A DNA stretch of 64,000 bases from Bacillota bacterium (GTDB lineage Bacteria > Bacillota > Clostridia > Lachnospirales > Anaerotignaceae). The DNA is taken from positions 1 to 64,000 of the forward strand of contig JAHZDZ010000005.1 in NCBI GenBank assembly GCA_019422105.1, read 5' to 3'. Both the position numbers and the translations under genes were made by a program. Positions 7,967-15,930 of the stretch are shown here, piece by piece; within the stretch, counting starts at the first letter, position 1; each line of letters opens with the position of its first letter. The notes under the pieces were generated by a model that was not told the DNA's origin, ran no database searches, and worked only from the letters and a program-made list of their open reading frames with translations.

Positions 7967-9142
7967 CTACAGCCAAGGTATACAGCTGATGATTGCAGAT
8001 ACCATAACCGTACTGAGAGCCATCGCTGTTACGTTGCTCACAGTTCCATGTATGTAAGATGGTTTGAATTCATCCAGCCACTCCGCCAAAGGTGCGCCAA
8101 TAACGCCGCCGATAATACTTGATACAAGGATAATAGGCATTGTTGCCCCATGTAACAGTATACAGGCCGGTGCGGTACAGACAACAGGAACATAGGTTGC
8201 ATACCAGCCTTTTTCCTTATATTTGTTGGTGTACAGATATACGCCCAAACCGCCGCTGATAAACTGTGACAGAATAATGGCAGGCAGCATTCCTGCGCCG
8301 CCGGTCAGCAATGTGGGATTTAAGAGGCATTCCAACGTTACACCGACCAGTACAAATATGGCAACTACATCATTTCCATAAAACTGAGGCTCGGTCAAAT
8401 CCGCAATCGTCCTTCTCAGTACCCAGGAAACACTGTAATAATCTATAGGTCTGTCATTTGTATTGTTGGTAGGCTTTACCTCCACCTTTTCCATCCACGG
8501 GAGTACATGGCACACAGCACCTGCTATGATGCCTGTAATTGCCATCGCCAAAACATTGTTGGTGGCACCCGGAATACCCAGATTTGCTGTCGCCTGTGAA
8601 ATCCAATACGCTGCCGGCGTACAGATAGCCGCACCGATGACAGACGCTGTAATCAGGTTCTTCCAGCTGGGACCGTACATCAATACCATGGACGGCGGAA
8701 CGCTGACCAAAACAATGAACGTCGGAATCCATGTACCACCTAAATCAAAGAGCCTTAAGTATCCGAAAAGATATTCCGTCAAAAGCAGGGAGATTACCTG
8801 GGATGCGAATACCCATGGCCAGATATGCGCACTGCCGTAGCAAATCTCAAAGCCTGCATATTTGGACTTGTGGATACTTAACTGCCACGCGACAACCGCA
8901 CCGATTATCAAAAAGGCTGATGTCACGATGCCTGCATAAAACTCAGGCTCTGTCCAGTTAATCAAAAACCAGGATATGTGCCCTGACGGTGTATAGATTG
9001 ATGAAACAATATTTTCATAGGAAGGAAGCACATTCATCGCCGGCAAAAACGTTAACAGGAAATAAAAACCAAAGCCAACCGCAATTGTCAGGGCGAGTCC
9101 TGCTAATGAGCCGTATTTTTGTTGATGATTATCAGATTCCAT
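7967..9142 (-). CDS. Internally duplicated integral membrane protein, putative permease
   Basis: 391 residues with about ten hydrophobic segments. I cannot name the family. It is built as two repeats: residues about 61-216 start with WTEPEFY and end CHVLPWM, and about 247-391 start with LTEPQFY and end SCIPWL. Each also has a Q-I/F-S segment, a proline-rich helix and a GA(A)-C/P-A-P-x-A motif at matching places. Such two-fold repeats are typical of secondary transporters. The start at 9142 has GGAGG 7 nt upstream. It follows the tandem-nitrilase gene by 36 nt on one transcript, so uptake or export of that enzyme's substrate or product is the natural inference. Confidence 0.75.
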   Translation of the reverse strand: MESDNHQQKYGSLAGLALTIAVGFGFYFLLTFLPAMNVLPSYENIVSSIYTPSGHISWFLINWTEPEFYAGIVTSAFLIIGAVVAWQLSIHKSKYAGFEICYGSAHIWPWVFASQVISLLLTEYLFGYLRLFDLGGTWIPTFIVLVSVPPSMVLMYGPSWKNLITASVIGAAICTPAAYWISQATANLGIPGATNNVLAMAITGIIAGAVCHVLPWMEKVEVKPTNNTNDRPIDYYSVSWVLRRTIADLTEPQFYGNDVVAIFVLVGVTLECLLNPTLLTGGAGMLPAIILSQFISGGLGVYLYTNKYKEKGWYATYVPVVCTAPACILLHGATMPIILVSSIIGGVIGAPLAEWLDEFKPSYIHGTVSNVTAMALSTVMVSAIISCIPWL

Positions 9143-9178
9143 TGCAAGCCTCCTCTCTGTTATCTTTGCAATAACAGC

Positions 9179-10996
9179 TTATTTAAAGAATTCATATACA
9201 GGCGCATCCGGGTCAACAATGACATCATACTGGAGAGGATGCCTCATGCATACCAAATCTTTTCTTCTGACAACATTGGTCGGATATACAGAACCCTCAA
9301 TGTTGCTGGTATCAATAGCGAGTGTTGCAATCTCTTCCTCGTCAGCGGACAAAATCTTCTCGCTTCTTGGGAACAGGAAGGTATCCGGCTGGAAAATACC
9401 GCTGCGGCCGATACAGTTATCGCCCTCAATGTAAGCGCCTGTCATATTGGCAAATGCCAGATAACAGTTGTTTTCGCCTGCACGTACTCTCCACAGATGC
9501 CAGTGCATTGTGCTGTAGCCCATAGGAATCGGATAGTTATGCCAGTTCTTTGTTCCCGCCAGGCCATAAGGCTTCGGTGCGTTAACCGCAGATGGGCAGC
9601 AAATCAAATCACAGCCGCGGATTGCAAGAAGACGTCCGCATTCAGGGAACATTGCATCATGACCTATCATAATACCGATACGGCCGATTGGCGTATTGAA
9701 ATGGCAGAAGCCTAAATCGCCAGGGGTAGCCCATCCTTCATCCAGCTCGCAAAGATGCATCTTGCGGTATTTGCCGGCAAGTCCCTCAGGGCCGGTCAAA
9801 ACAGCCGTATTATAGTATTTGTCTCCATCCTTCTCCACCATGCCCGCAACAATGTAGATATGGTGCTTCATGGAAATATCAATGAGCTTGTTTACGCTGT
9901 CTCCTGTTGCCTCCTCAGCCAGGGCCTTTGCCTGCGCCGCATCCACAAGACCGGTCAGCATAAGCTCTGGGAATACAATAAGCTCGCTGCCCTGTGCCGC
10001 AGCTTCCGCTGTTTTCGCTTTGATAATTGCAAGGTTAGCGGCTACATCGCCCTTTACTGCATTGACCTGTGCTACGGAAATATTGGAAACCTTTCCGGCA
10101 GGGATTGGGTCAAAGCCATAAAGCTTGTGGAAATCCAGAGGATTCCATAAATAGGTATTGTTGAGTATCTCCATATACTCCTTCGGGCGTCTTTCCAGCA
10201 TTTTATTTCCGCCGTTTGCAAATTTCTTCGCCCTTGCCTTTTCAATGTCAACCTCACCGTACATAATCTTATCTGTGTCCACATAAGAATTGATGGTACC
10301 GTCAGGGTTAATCAAAACACTGCCGCCGGCAAACTCAACTGTTCTCTCAAGTCCCGTTCTGTTGCCCTCAAGAACGTAAACACCACTGTCAAAGGCTCTT
10401 GTCAGCCAGTAAGGAGCAGGCGTTTTCTCTGCCAGCCAGTTACTGATATGTACAATAATATCCGCGCCGCGCAGTCCGTCAATTCTCGCTGTCTCAATAA
10501 AGTGAATATCCATACAGATTAACATTGCGATATTGCCGATTGGCGTTTCAAATACCTGATGATCAACGTCGCCCTCTTTCGCCCATTTCGGCTCTGCTAT
10601 GTATTGATGGGATTTCCTGTGAGTGCCGATAACGCCGTCAGGTCCAATCAATACTGCGGAGTTGTAATAAATATCTGTTTTCGGGTCTACCTCAGGCATG
10701 CCGACTACAATATAGCAGTCATATTTTTTAGCGATCTCTCCGAAACGATCTGTTGTCTCTCCCGGAATTGGTTCTACATAAGGCTTTACCTCCGCTCTGT
10801 TGTACCAGCAGTAGCCGGTTGTTGACATTTCCGGTGTGGTAATCAGTTTTGCGCCATTTTTTGCGGCCTCCTCAACGAGGGCAAGCTGTTCCGCAATGTT
10901 TTTTTCTTTTTCAAACATTTTTGGATCAACATTGATAGCCGCCACCTTGTACTTCATAAATTCAGGTTTTTTAGCACTGCCAACTTTAATTTCCAT
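9179..10996 (-). CDS. Tandem nitrilase-superfamily protein, second domain lacking its catalytic Cys
   Basis: 605 residues with two complete carbon-nitrogen hydrolase domains, about 15-285 and 303-585. This superfamily cleaves non-peptide C-N bonds (amides, nitriles, carbamoyl groups) using a Glu-Lys-Cys triad. Domain 1 has all three: Glu56 in TTPEMS, Lys128 in THRKSH and Cys161 in MLICMD. Domain 2 keeps Glu344 (FPELML) and Lys412 (YRKMH), but Cys is replaced by Gly445 in MIGHDAMFPE (codon GGT at 9662-9664). Domain 2 is therefore probably structural or regulatory. The start at 10996 has AAAGGAGG 8 nt upstream. It is first in an operon with the permease, divergent from a response regulator. The substrate is unknown. 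Confidence 0.88.
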   Translation of the reverse strand: MEIKVGSAKKPEFMKYKVAAINVDPKMFEKEKNIAEQLALVEEAAKNGAKLITTPEMSTTGYCWYNRAEVKPYVEPIPGETTDRFGEIAKKYDCYIVVGMPEVDPKTDIYYNSAVLIGPDGVIGTHRKSHQYIAEPKWAKEGDVDHQVFETPIGNIAMLICMDIHFIETARIDGLRGADIIVHISNWLAEKTPAPYWLTRAFDSGVYVLEGNRTGLERTVEFAGGSVLINPDGTINSYVDTDKIMYGEVDIEKARAKKFANGGNKMLERRPKEYMEILNNTYLWNPLDFHKLYGFDPIPAGKVSNISVAQVNAVKGDVAANLAIIKAKTAEAAAQGSELIVFPELMLTGLVDAAQAKALAEEATGDSVNKLIDISMKHHIYIVAGMVEKDGDKYYNTAVLTGPEGLAGKYRKMHLCELDEGWATPGDLGFCHFNTPIGRIGIMIGHDAMFPECGRLLAIRGCDLICCPSAVNAPKPYGLAGTKNWHNYPIPMGYSTMHWHLWRVRAGENNCYLAFANMTGAYIEGDNCIGRSGIFQPDTFLFPRSEKILSADEEEIATLAIDTSNIEGSVYPTNVVRRKDLVCMRHPLQYDVIVDPDAPVYEFFK

Positions 10997-11043
10997 ACGT
11001 AAAACCTCCTTTAACCAGATAACCCTTTATTGTTTACTATTTC

Positions 11044-11110
11044 ATTATATCGTAATTTTCGCGGAGAAAGAATGTAAAATATTCACATGTTCCCCCCAAA
11101 AATGTTAGAT
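11044..11110 (-). promoter_or_regulatory. Probable activator-dependent promoter of the nitrilase operon
   Basis: A perfect -10 TATAAT (11044-11049) has no recognisable -35 at 17 nt (TTCTTT). Upstream, 11071-11107 holds repeated AATGT/ACATGT elements at 11071, 11085 and 11101 that could bind the divergent AraC-type regulator. This is inference from position and sequence only. Confidence 0.45.
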
Positions 11111-11127
11111 TTTTTTGTGTTTTTTAT

Positions 11128-11156
11128 TTGCTGTGCGAAGTATTTTATTGTATAAT
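11128..11156 (+). promoter_or_regulatory. Promoter of the response regulator gene
   Basis: TTGCTG (11128-11133), a 17-nt spacer and TATAAT (11151-11156). Transcription would begin near 11163, about 55 nt before the start codon. Confidence 0.7.
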
Positions 11157-11218
11157 GAAGGTATCTTTTTTATACTCCTGCCGTTATGTACAAAGGCTTT
11201 ATTAAGGGAGGGATGCCT

Positions 11219-12286
11219 ATGTATAACCTTCTTGTCGTCGACGATAAAGACGTTTTCTTCAGAACAATCACAAGAATGCCCTATTTTAAAAACAATCCAG
11301 ATAAATTTCAGATCAAATACCATGCAAAAAACGGTATTGAGGCTCTTCAATGTCTGGAAAACGGGGATGTCGATATCGTTTTGACAGATATCCGCATGCC
11401 GCTGATGAACGGTATTGAGTTATTGAAGGGGATAAACGAAAAAAATCTATGCAAATGCACTATCCTCTTAAGTGAATATGCTGATTTTTCCTATGCAAAG
11501 GAGGGAATCATAAACGGTGCCTTTGACTATATTGTAAAACCGGTTGATGACAAGATACTAAAAGGCACCTTTGACCGCGCCTACAGCTATCTGCAAGACT
11601 TAAGCAGTGACGGCAATTTTTTATTCAGCAGCATTGACAGACTGGCGGAATGCATCATGTCCGGCGGCGATACTGTTTTCCTGTCAATTTTACAAACTAT
11701 TATTGACTCCATAAAGCAAAACAGCAAATCTCTCTCCGATATGCTGCTCACAACAAACAAATCCCTGCAAAGGCTGCAAAAGCAAATTACCATTCAGTAT
11801 TCCTATATCACGAATTATTTGCCGTTAAACCGTATTTGCTCCTATGACGGCTTTATCCATGACGAAAATGAGTGTATCACCCTTTTCCATACCAAAATAT
11901 TATATCTGCGCAACCGTCTCAAAAAATTTCATGTTGCCTCTACCCATCCACTAATTCAAAATATTTGGTCTTATACCATTCATAATATTGAAACACCCTG
12001 TACACTTCAGACTGTCGCAGAGCTATTTTATGTAAATAGGAATTATCTCAGCACACTGTTTAAAAAGGAAACAGGCATTTATTATAAAAATTTTGTCATT
12101 GATTTAAAAATTGACAGGGCCAAAATGCTCTTATCCTACACAGATTTAAAAATCAGCGACATTGCCGAAAAGCTGCATTTTTCTGATGCCGAGTATTTCA
12201 GCAAGCTCTTTAAAAAGCAGACCGGTTTTATTCCCAGCGATTTCTGCTGGGACAAATACCTGCGGAACAAAAAAATAACAGGCTGA
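11219..12286 (+). CDS. Two-component response regulator with AraC-type DNA-binding domain
   Basis: 355 residues. The N-terminal receiver domain (1-120) has the acidic pair VVDDKD near residues 8-9, phosphoacceptor Asp57 in VLTDIRMP and the conserved Lys in IVKPVDD. A helical linker follows. The C-terminal 100 residues are an AraC/XylS double helix-turn-helix with YVNRNYLSTLFKKETG and FSDAEYFSKLFKKQTG motifs. I start at ATG 11219, 6 nt after GGGAGGG; the upstream ATG at 11213 abuts that site. It is divergent from the nitrilase operon and convergent with a histidine kinase gene, so it is the likely output protein controlling the nitrilase operon. Confidence 0.93.
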   Translation: MYNLLVVDDKDVFFRTITRMPYFKNNPDKFQIKYHAKNGIEALQCLENGDVDIVLTDIRMPLMNGIELLKGINEKNLCKCTILLSEYADFSYAKEGIINGAFDYIVKPVDDKILKGTFDRAYSYLQDLSSDGNFLFSSIDRLAECIMSGGDTVFLSILQTIIDSIKQNSKSLSDMLLTTNKSLQRLQKQITIQYSYITNYLPLNRICSYDGFIHDENECITLFHTKILYLRNRLKKFHVASTHPLIQNIWSYTIHNIETPCTLQTVAELFYVNRNYLSTLFKKETGIYYKNFVIDLKIDRAKMLLSYTDLKISDIAEKLHFSDAEYFSKLFKKQTGFIPSDFCWDKYLRNKKITG

Positions 12287-12316
12287 CCGAAAAGCGTATA
12301 GCCTGTTATTTTTTTC
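12274..12316 (+). terminator. Terminator of the response regulator gene
   Basis: AATAACAGGCT...AGCCTGTTATT stem overlapping the stop codon, followed by a T run. Confidence 0.85.
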
Positions 12317-12378
12317 CTTTCTTTCTCTTTTACAGCCGCAAAAAGTTATGCCTTTTTTCTGCAAAGAAAAAGAATATC

Positions 12379-12609
12379 CTACTGCATTTCTTTGTTTTCC
12401 AAAGTCCTTACTCTGTTTTCCAGCTCCTCAAGCCTTTCCCTCTGCTTTTGATAAAGTCTGACCGGTATTGCCAGCAAAAAAGCAATTGTGACCGCCGCAA
12501 GGTAAAAATGGCGGCGCATATCAAAAATTATGGTACCACCGCAAAAGAAAAATAACATCTCCAGTAATAGGCATAGGGCAAATGTTTTCAAAAACTCTTT
12601 CATAAGCAT
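12379..12609 (-). CDS. Small two-helix membrane protein with C-terminal coiled coil
   Basis: About 76 residues. Two hydrophobic segments (about 8-27 and 36-50) are followed by a charged heptad-like tail, RLEELENRVRTLEN, with coiled-coil character. It is not recognised as a named family. It lies 47 nt downstream of the kinase gene on the same strand. The start is ATG 12609 (AAGGAG 6 nt upstream) or ATG 12603 (GGAGG 6 nt upstream). Because the kinase has no membrane segment, this could be a membrane tether or partner for it. That is inference from position only. Confidence 0.6.
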   Translation of the reverse strand: MLMKEFLKTFALCLLLEMLFFFCGGTIIFDMRRHFYLAAVTIAFLLAIPVRLYQKQRERLEELENRVRTLENKEMQ

Positions 12610-12656
12610 CCTCCGCTCCTTGATAAACAGTATCTATCCTCCGCACGCCGCGCACT

Positions 12657-14675
12657 CTATAAAATACGGCGAAACATCATATTGTACTGTACACCGGGTG
12701 CATTTATGCCACACGCCTTCAGCCCCCCGGAAGTTCCCGTTTCCTGATAGATTGCATTTTCAATAAAATTTGAATATAGGGCGGGATACTTTCGTATGCA
12801 TTCAATCTGATGCTTTTCATTGATGCGAAACAGAATTTCATCCCGTATGACATGGTGATCCTCGCCACGGACAGTAACCAGCCCACCCGGGCCGTCAAAG
12901 CTTATACTGCCGGACTCCAGAGCACTTATAACCGCTTCCGTTTCCGTTGTCCCCGCCATCTCGACCGCTTTTTTATAAAGATAAACAGAGGAATAGGCCG
13001 TCTCCGCATCAAATTCGACATAGGGAACCTCGTTCCTGGAGTATTTCGTGTGGAGTTTCTGTGTAAATTCTCTGGCAGACGGTGTCGTCAGCTCCTCCAC
13101 ATAGGAACTCATAAAATAAGTCTGGTTCATAATGGGAGGCTCATTGAGCTTATGAAGATACGATAGCCCGATACCGATGGAGGAAACCACAGGAATTTTC
13201 ATTCCTCTCTCATACCAGCGTCTGTAAAAAGAATTCTGGCTTTTGCTGACACAAAAGGATATGAGAATATCAGGCTTCACATTTCTGATGTTTTCGATGG
13301 TAACATCAAAATCCGACTTTGAAACCGAAAAGTATTCAACCCCTGAAACAACCCCGCCCTTTTTCTCAATATAATCCTTTGCACATTCTCCGGTCAAAAC
13401 ACCGTAATTATAATCCGCCGCAATAATATAGCACTTTTTCCCATACCTCTCAAAAAGATAATCAAGCATGGGGTACATATTCTGCTCCGGCACTGCTGAG
13501 ATACAAAAAGTGTAATGGTCAGCTACACCGCCTTCATACAGCGCATTAAAAAAATAAGGAATTTTCGCCTTGCTGACAACTTTTCTTATCTCCTCCCTCG
13601 CAGAGGAAAGCTGCCCTCCCATAAGCACGTCAACGCGCTCTATTTCCGTGAGTTCCCATGTCATTTTTGCCACCTGTGAGACATCGGAATCAAAATTTTT
13701 AAATTTTAGCTGCACCTGCTTGCCTAAAATGCCGCCAGAGGCGTTTATCTCTTCAACCGCCAGCTCATATGCATGCTTGCGGCAGGGTGCAATCCCTGAA
13801 TAGCTTCCGGTATACGCTCCAAGTACGCCGATGGTAATCTTGTTCTTTTTGTCATTGCTAATCTGAATTTCCCTTTTAAGCGGTATAATGATTTCCTTTG
13901 GAAATTTTACAGTGACAATGCAGCCCTTGTTTTCCCGCCCAAAAATTTCTACACTTCCGTCAAGCCTCTCCGCAATTTTTTTGACCATGGCCAATCCAAT
14001 ACCATATCCGTCATAATCCGTATCCCCATGGGCACGTTCAAAAATATCAAATATTTTTGAGGCGTATTTCATATCGAATCCTATGCCATTATCCTCAAAG
14101 CAATAGTCCATTGTCTGTTCTCCCTCATGGACATATACTTTGATTTGCGCATTTTCGACATTTTGTGTAAATTTGATACTGTTTGAGAGTATGTTAAATA
14201 TCATCTGTTTCAGCAAAAACCTGTCACCAATCATATTAGGCAGCCTCTCAACGTCAATGGAAACCTTTCTGTCGGGAAGCATTTTCGTAAGACTTGCAAA
14301 ACACTCGCTAATCAGAGCGTTTAGCCTGATAACTTCACTGTTCAATACAGTATTGTTGGTAACGGAGTATTTCATAAAAAGCTTTATCATTTCCATAGCA
14401 CTGCTTGAGGTCTGCCGAATGGAACGCAAATCCTCCCTGGATTGGGGAAGCATGAAGTCCCCGCTGTCCTCCTCAATGAAAGCCGCATAAAGGTCAATTT
14501 CCCTCAGCGGCGCCCTAAGCTCATGGGACACCATATAGAAGTACTCCTCCACATCCCTGTATATCTGCCTGATTTGGTTATTCTCGTTTCTTTGCAGCTC
14601 AGCAATCTTTTCCTTTAAATCCTCAATTTCCTGCAATAAGGAAATATTACTTTGCGGTATCTCTTTTTTCTCCAT
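12657..14675 (-). CDS. Soluble histidine kinase fused to an AmiC/UrtA-like amide- or urea-binding domain
   Basis: 672 residues. A short coiled coil (10-45) precedes the HisKA dimerisation domain with phosphoacceptor His51 in MVSHELRAPL. The ATPase domain follows with N-box NILSNSIKF (161-169), G1 EDNGIGFD and G2 DGYGIGLAM. Residues about 279-645 form a type I periplasmic-binding-protein fold of the branched-chain amino acid/amide group: IGVLGAYTGSYSG, VEEINASGGILGK, the later IIAADYNYG, and the ending GLVTVRGEDHH, like the UrtA/AmiC/FmdD family. There is no signal peptide or transmembrane segment, so the ligand must be sensed in the cytoplasm, and the sensor is C-terminal rather than N-terminal. 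The start at 14675 has CGGAGG upstream. Confidence 0.9.
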   Translation of the reverse strand: MEKKEIPQSNISLLQEIEDLKEKIAELQRNENNQIRQIYRDVEEYFYMVSHELRAPLREIDLYAAFIEEDSGDFMLPQSREDLRSIRQTSSSAMEMIKLFMKYSVTNNTVLNSEVIRLNALISECFASLTKMLPDRKVSIDVERLPNMIGDRFLLKQMIFNILSNSIKFTQNVENAQIKVYVHEGEQTMDYCFEDNGIGFDMKYASKIFDIFERAHGDTDYDGYGIGLAMVKKIAERLDGSVEIFGRENKGCIVTVKFPKEIIIPLKREIQISNDKKNKITIGVLGAYTGSYSGIAPCRKHAYELAVEEINASGGILGKQVQLKFKNFDSDVSQVAKMTWELTEIERVDVLMGGQLSSAREEIRKVVSKAKIPYFFNALYEGGVADHYTFCISAVPEQNMYPMLDYLFERYGKKCYIIAADYNYGVLTGECAKDYIEKKGGVVSGVEYFSVSKSDFDVTIENIRNVKPDILISFCVSKSQNSFYRRWYERGMKIPVVSSIGIGLSYLHKLNEPPIMNQTYFMSSYVEELTTPSAREFTQKLHTKYSRNEVPYVEFDAETAYSSVYLYKKAVEMAGTTETEAVISALESGSISFDGPGGLVTVRGEDHHVIRDEILFRINEKHQIECIRKYPALYSNFIENAIYQETGTSGGLKACGINAPGVQYNMMFRRIL

Positions 14676-14860
14676 GGCCCCTCCGTGATAATAACAAAAA
14701 AGTTAAAAGCACACTTGATATATATCATCATACCATAAAATAAAAATCGGATACAAGCATTACCGCTTAGAAACAAAATGTATTCCATTACAGCACAAGG
14801 GCCGCGCACGTATCTGTCTTTATGCGGCGCGGCTCTCCCCAATCTGTTGACGGTATCTGT

Positions 14861-15169
14861 TTAAGACGCCGTCTTTTTAACCCCGCTTTTTTCCTTCACA
14901 CTTCCGCTTTTTTGTATTTTTGGTGAATCTTTGTCCCTTTTATTTTCCTTCCCTTCTATATACCTTTCATCTGAAAAACCAGTCAGATAATCCAGGCTTA
15001 CTTCAAACACTGAAGCCAATTTTTTCAGCGTTTCAATATTGGGCTGGTTCCTGCCATTTTCATAATTGGATATGGCAGAACAGCCAAAATTCAGTTTACG
15101 AGCCAAATGCCACTGCGTCATCCCCTTTTCCAGTCTTAATTCCCTGATTCTCTGCTCCATAATGCCCAT
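14861..15169 (-). CDS. XRE-family transcriptional regulator
   Basis: 102 residues. The N-terminal helix-turn-helix (RIRELRLEKGMTQWHLARKL...AISNYENGRNQP) is of the Cro/CI type, followed by an IETLKKLASVFEVSLDYLTG segment typical of SinR/ImmR-like repressors. The C-terminal 35 residues are lysine- and serine-rich and low in complexity. Start at 15169 with AGGGA upstream. It is the first of three XRE genes in 1.1 kb. Confidence 0.85.
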   Translation of the reverse strand: MGIMEQRIRELRLEKGMTQWHLARKLNFGCSAISNYENGRNQPNIETLKKLASVFEVSLDYLTGFSDERYIEGKENKRDKDSPKIQKSGSVKEKSGVKKTAS

Positions 15170-15233
15170 ACAGCTTCCCTGCCTTTCTCATTCCTATGTC
15201 TGTCTAAACTTTAAATCCCGGCGGAGAAGCGGT

Positions 15234-15455
15234 TCAGAAAAACGGCTTATCATTCTCTATCTCTCCCCGCAGCAGTTCATCTACGCTGCAGCAAAAATAA
15301 TCTGCAATCATAACCAGCATTTCTGCCCGCGGCTTGCTGATGCCGTTTTCCCATTTGGCTATGGCCTGCTGACTGACTCCCAGTATTTTTCCCAACTGTG
15401 CCTGCGTTATATTTTTCTTTCTCCGCATTACTTTCAGCTGCTTCAAATTCTCCAC
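15234..15455 (-). CDS. Small XRE-family regulator, GTG start
   Basis: 73 residues, essentially one Cro/CI helix-turn-helix (KVMRRKKNITQAQLGKILGVSQQAIAKWENG) plus the AEMLVMIADYFCCSVDELLRG helix. The GTG start at 15455 has a modest GGGAG upstream. It is divergent from the XRE-ImmA pair and separated by a repeat-rich operator region, so cross- or autoregulation is likely. Confidence 0.8.
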   Translation of the reverse strand: MENLKQLKVMRRKKNITQAQLGKILGVSQQAIAKWENGISKPRAEMLVMIADYFCCSVDELLRGEIENDKPFF

Positions 15456-15488
15456 CTGCTCCCGTCCCTGTGATTACTACTACTTTTC

Positions 15489-15564
15489 GTTGTTATAACC
15501 AGTATATAACTACCAATTGTCGTTGTAAATACTATTTCTCAAATTTTTTATTTACTAATACAAC
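15489..15564. promoter_or_regulatory. Divergent operator region with three GTTGTwwwTA-type repeats
   Basis: GTTGTTATAA (15489-15498) and GTTGTAAATA (15522-15531) are direct repeats. TAATACAAC (15556-15564) is the inverse of the same motif. They lie between two divergent XRE genes, where repressor operators are expected. Confidence 0.5.
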
Positions 15565-15599
15565 TGGGGGTAGTATATTGTAAGAAAGGAGATGATTTC

Positions 15600-15926
15600 A
15601 TGTTTAGTGATAATTTAAAAGCTCTGCGTGCAAGAAAGGGCCTGTCACAGGCAGAATTAGCCAGAAGGCTTACCGTCAGCCAGCAGACAGTAGCAAAATG
15701 GGAGACAAACAAATCTACGCCAAACCCCTCAACCATTCTCAAATTAGCAGAAATATTTGGTGTATCCACAGATGAGATTTTGGGAAACGAAATAGAAAAA
15801 GATGTCAAAAACGATAAAATCTATACACTTCAAAGAGCGGCTGACAAAGGCATGACAGAATCTGAACTGGAGGATATTCTAAGCTACGCAAAATTCCGGT
15901 ATCCTGAAAGATTTAAAAAGGATTGA
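15600..15926 (+). CDS. XRE-family regulator paired with an ImmA-type peptidase
   Basis: 108 residues. The N-terminal helix-turn-helix (ALRARKGLSQAELARRLTVSQQTVAKWE) is followed by an ILKLAEIFGVSTDEILGNE helix and a C-terminal tail. Start ATG 15600 has AAAGGAG 8-9 nt upstream. It ends 4 nt before a metallopeptidase gene. This matches the ImmR-ImmA arrangement of ICEBs1 and phages, in which the peptidase cleaves the repressor after a damage or quorum signal. No integrase or phage gene is adjacent, so it may be a chromosomal remnant or a stress module. Confidence 0.87.
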   Translation: MFSDNLKALRARKGLSQAELARRLTVSQQTVAKWETNKSTPNPSTILKLAEIFGVSTDEILGNEIEKDVKNDKIYTLQRAADKGMTESELEDILSYAKFRYPERFKKD

Positions 15927-15930
15927 TTTT

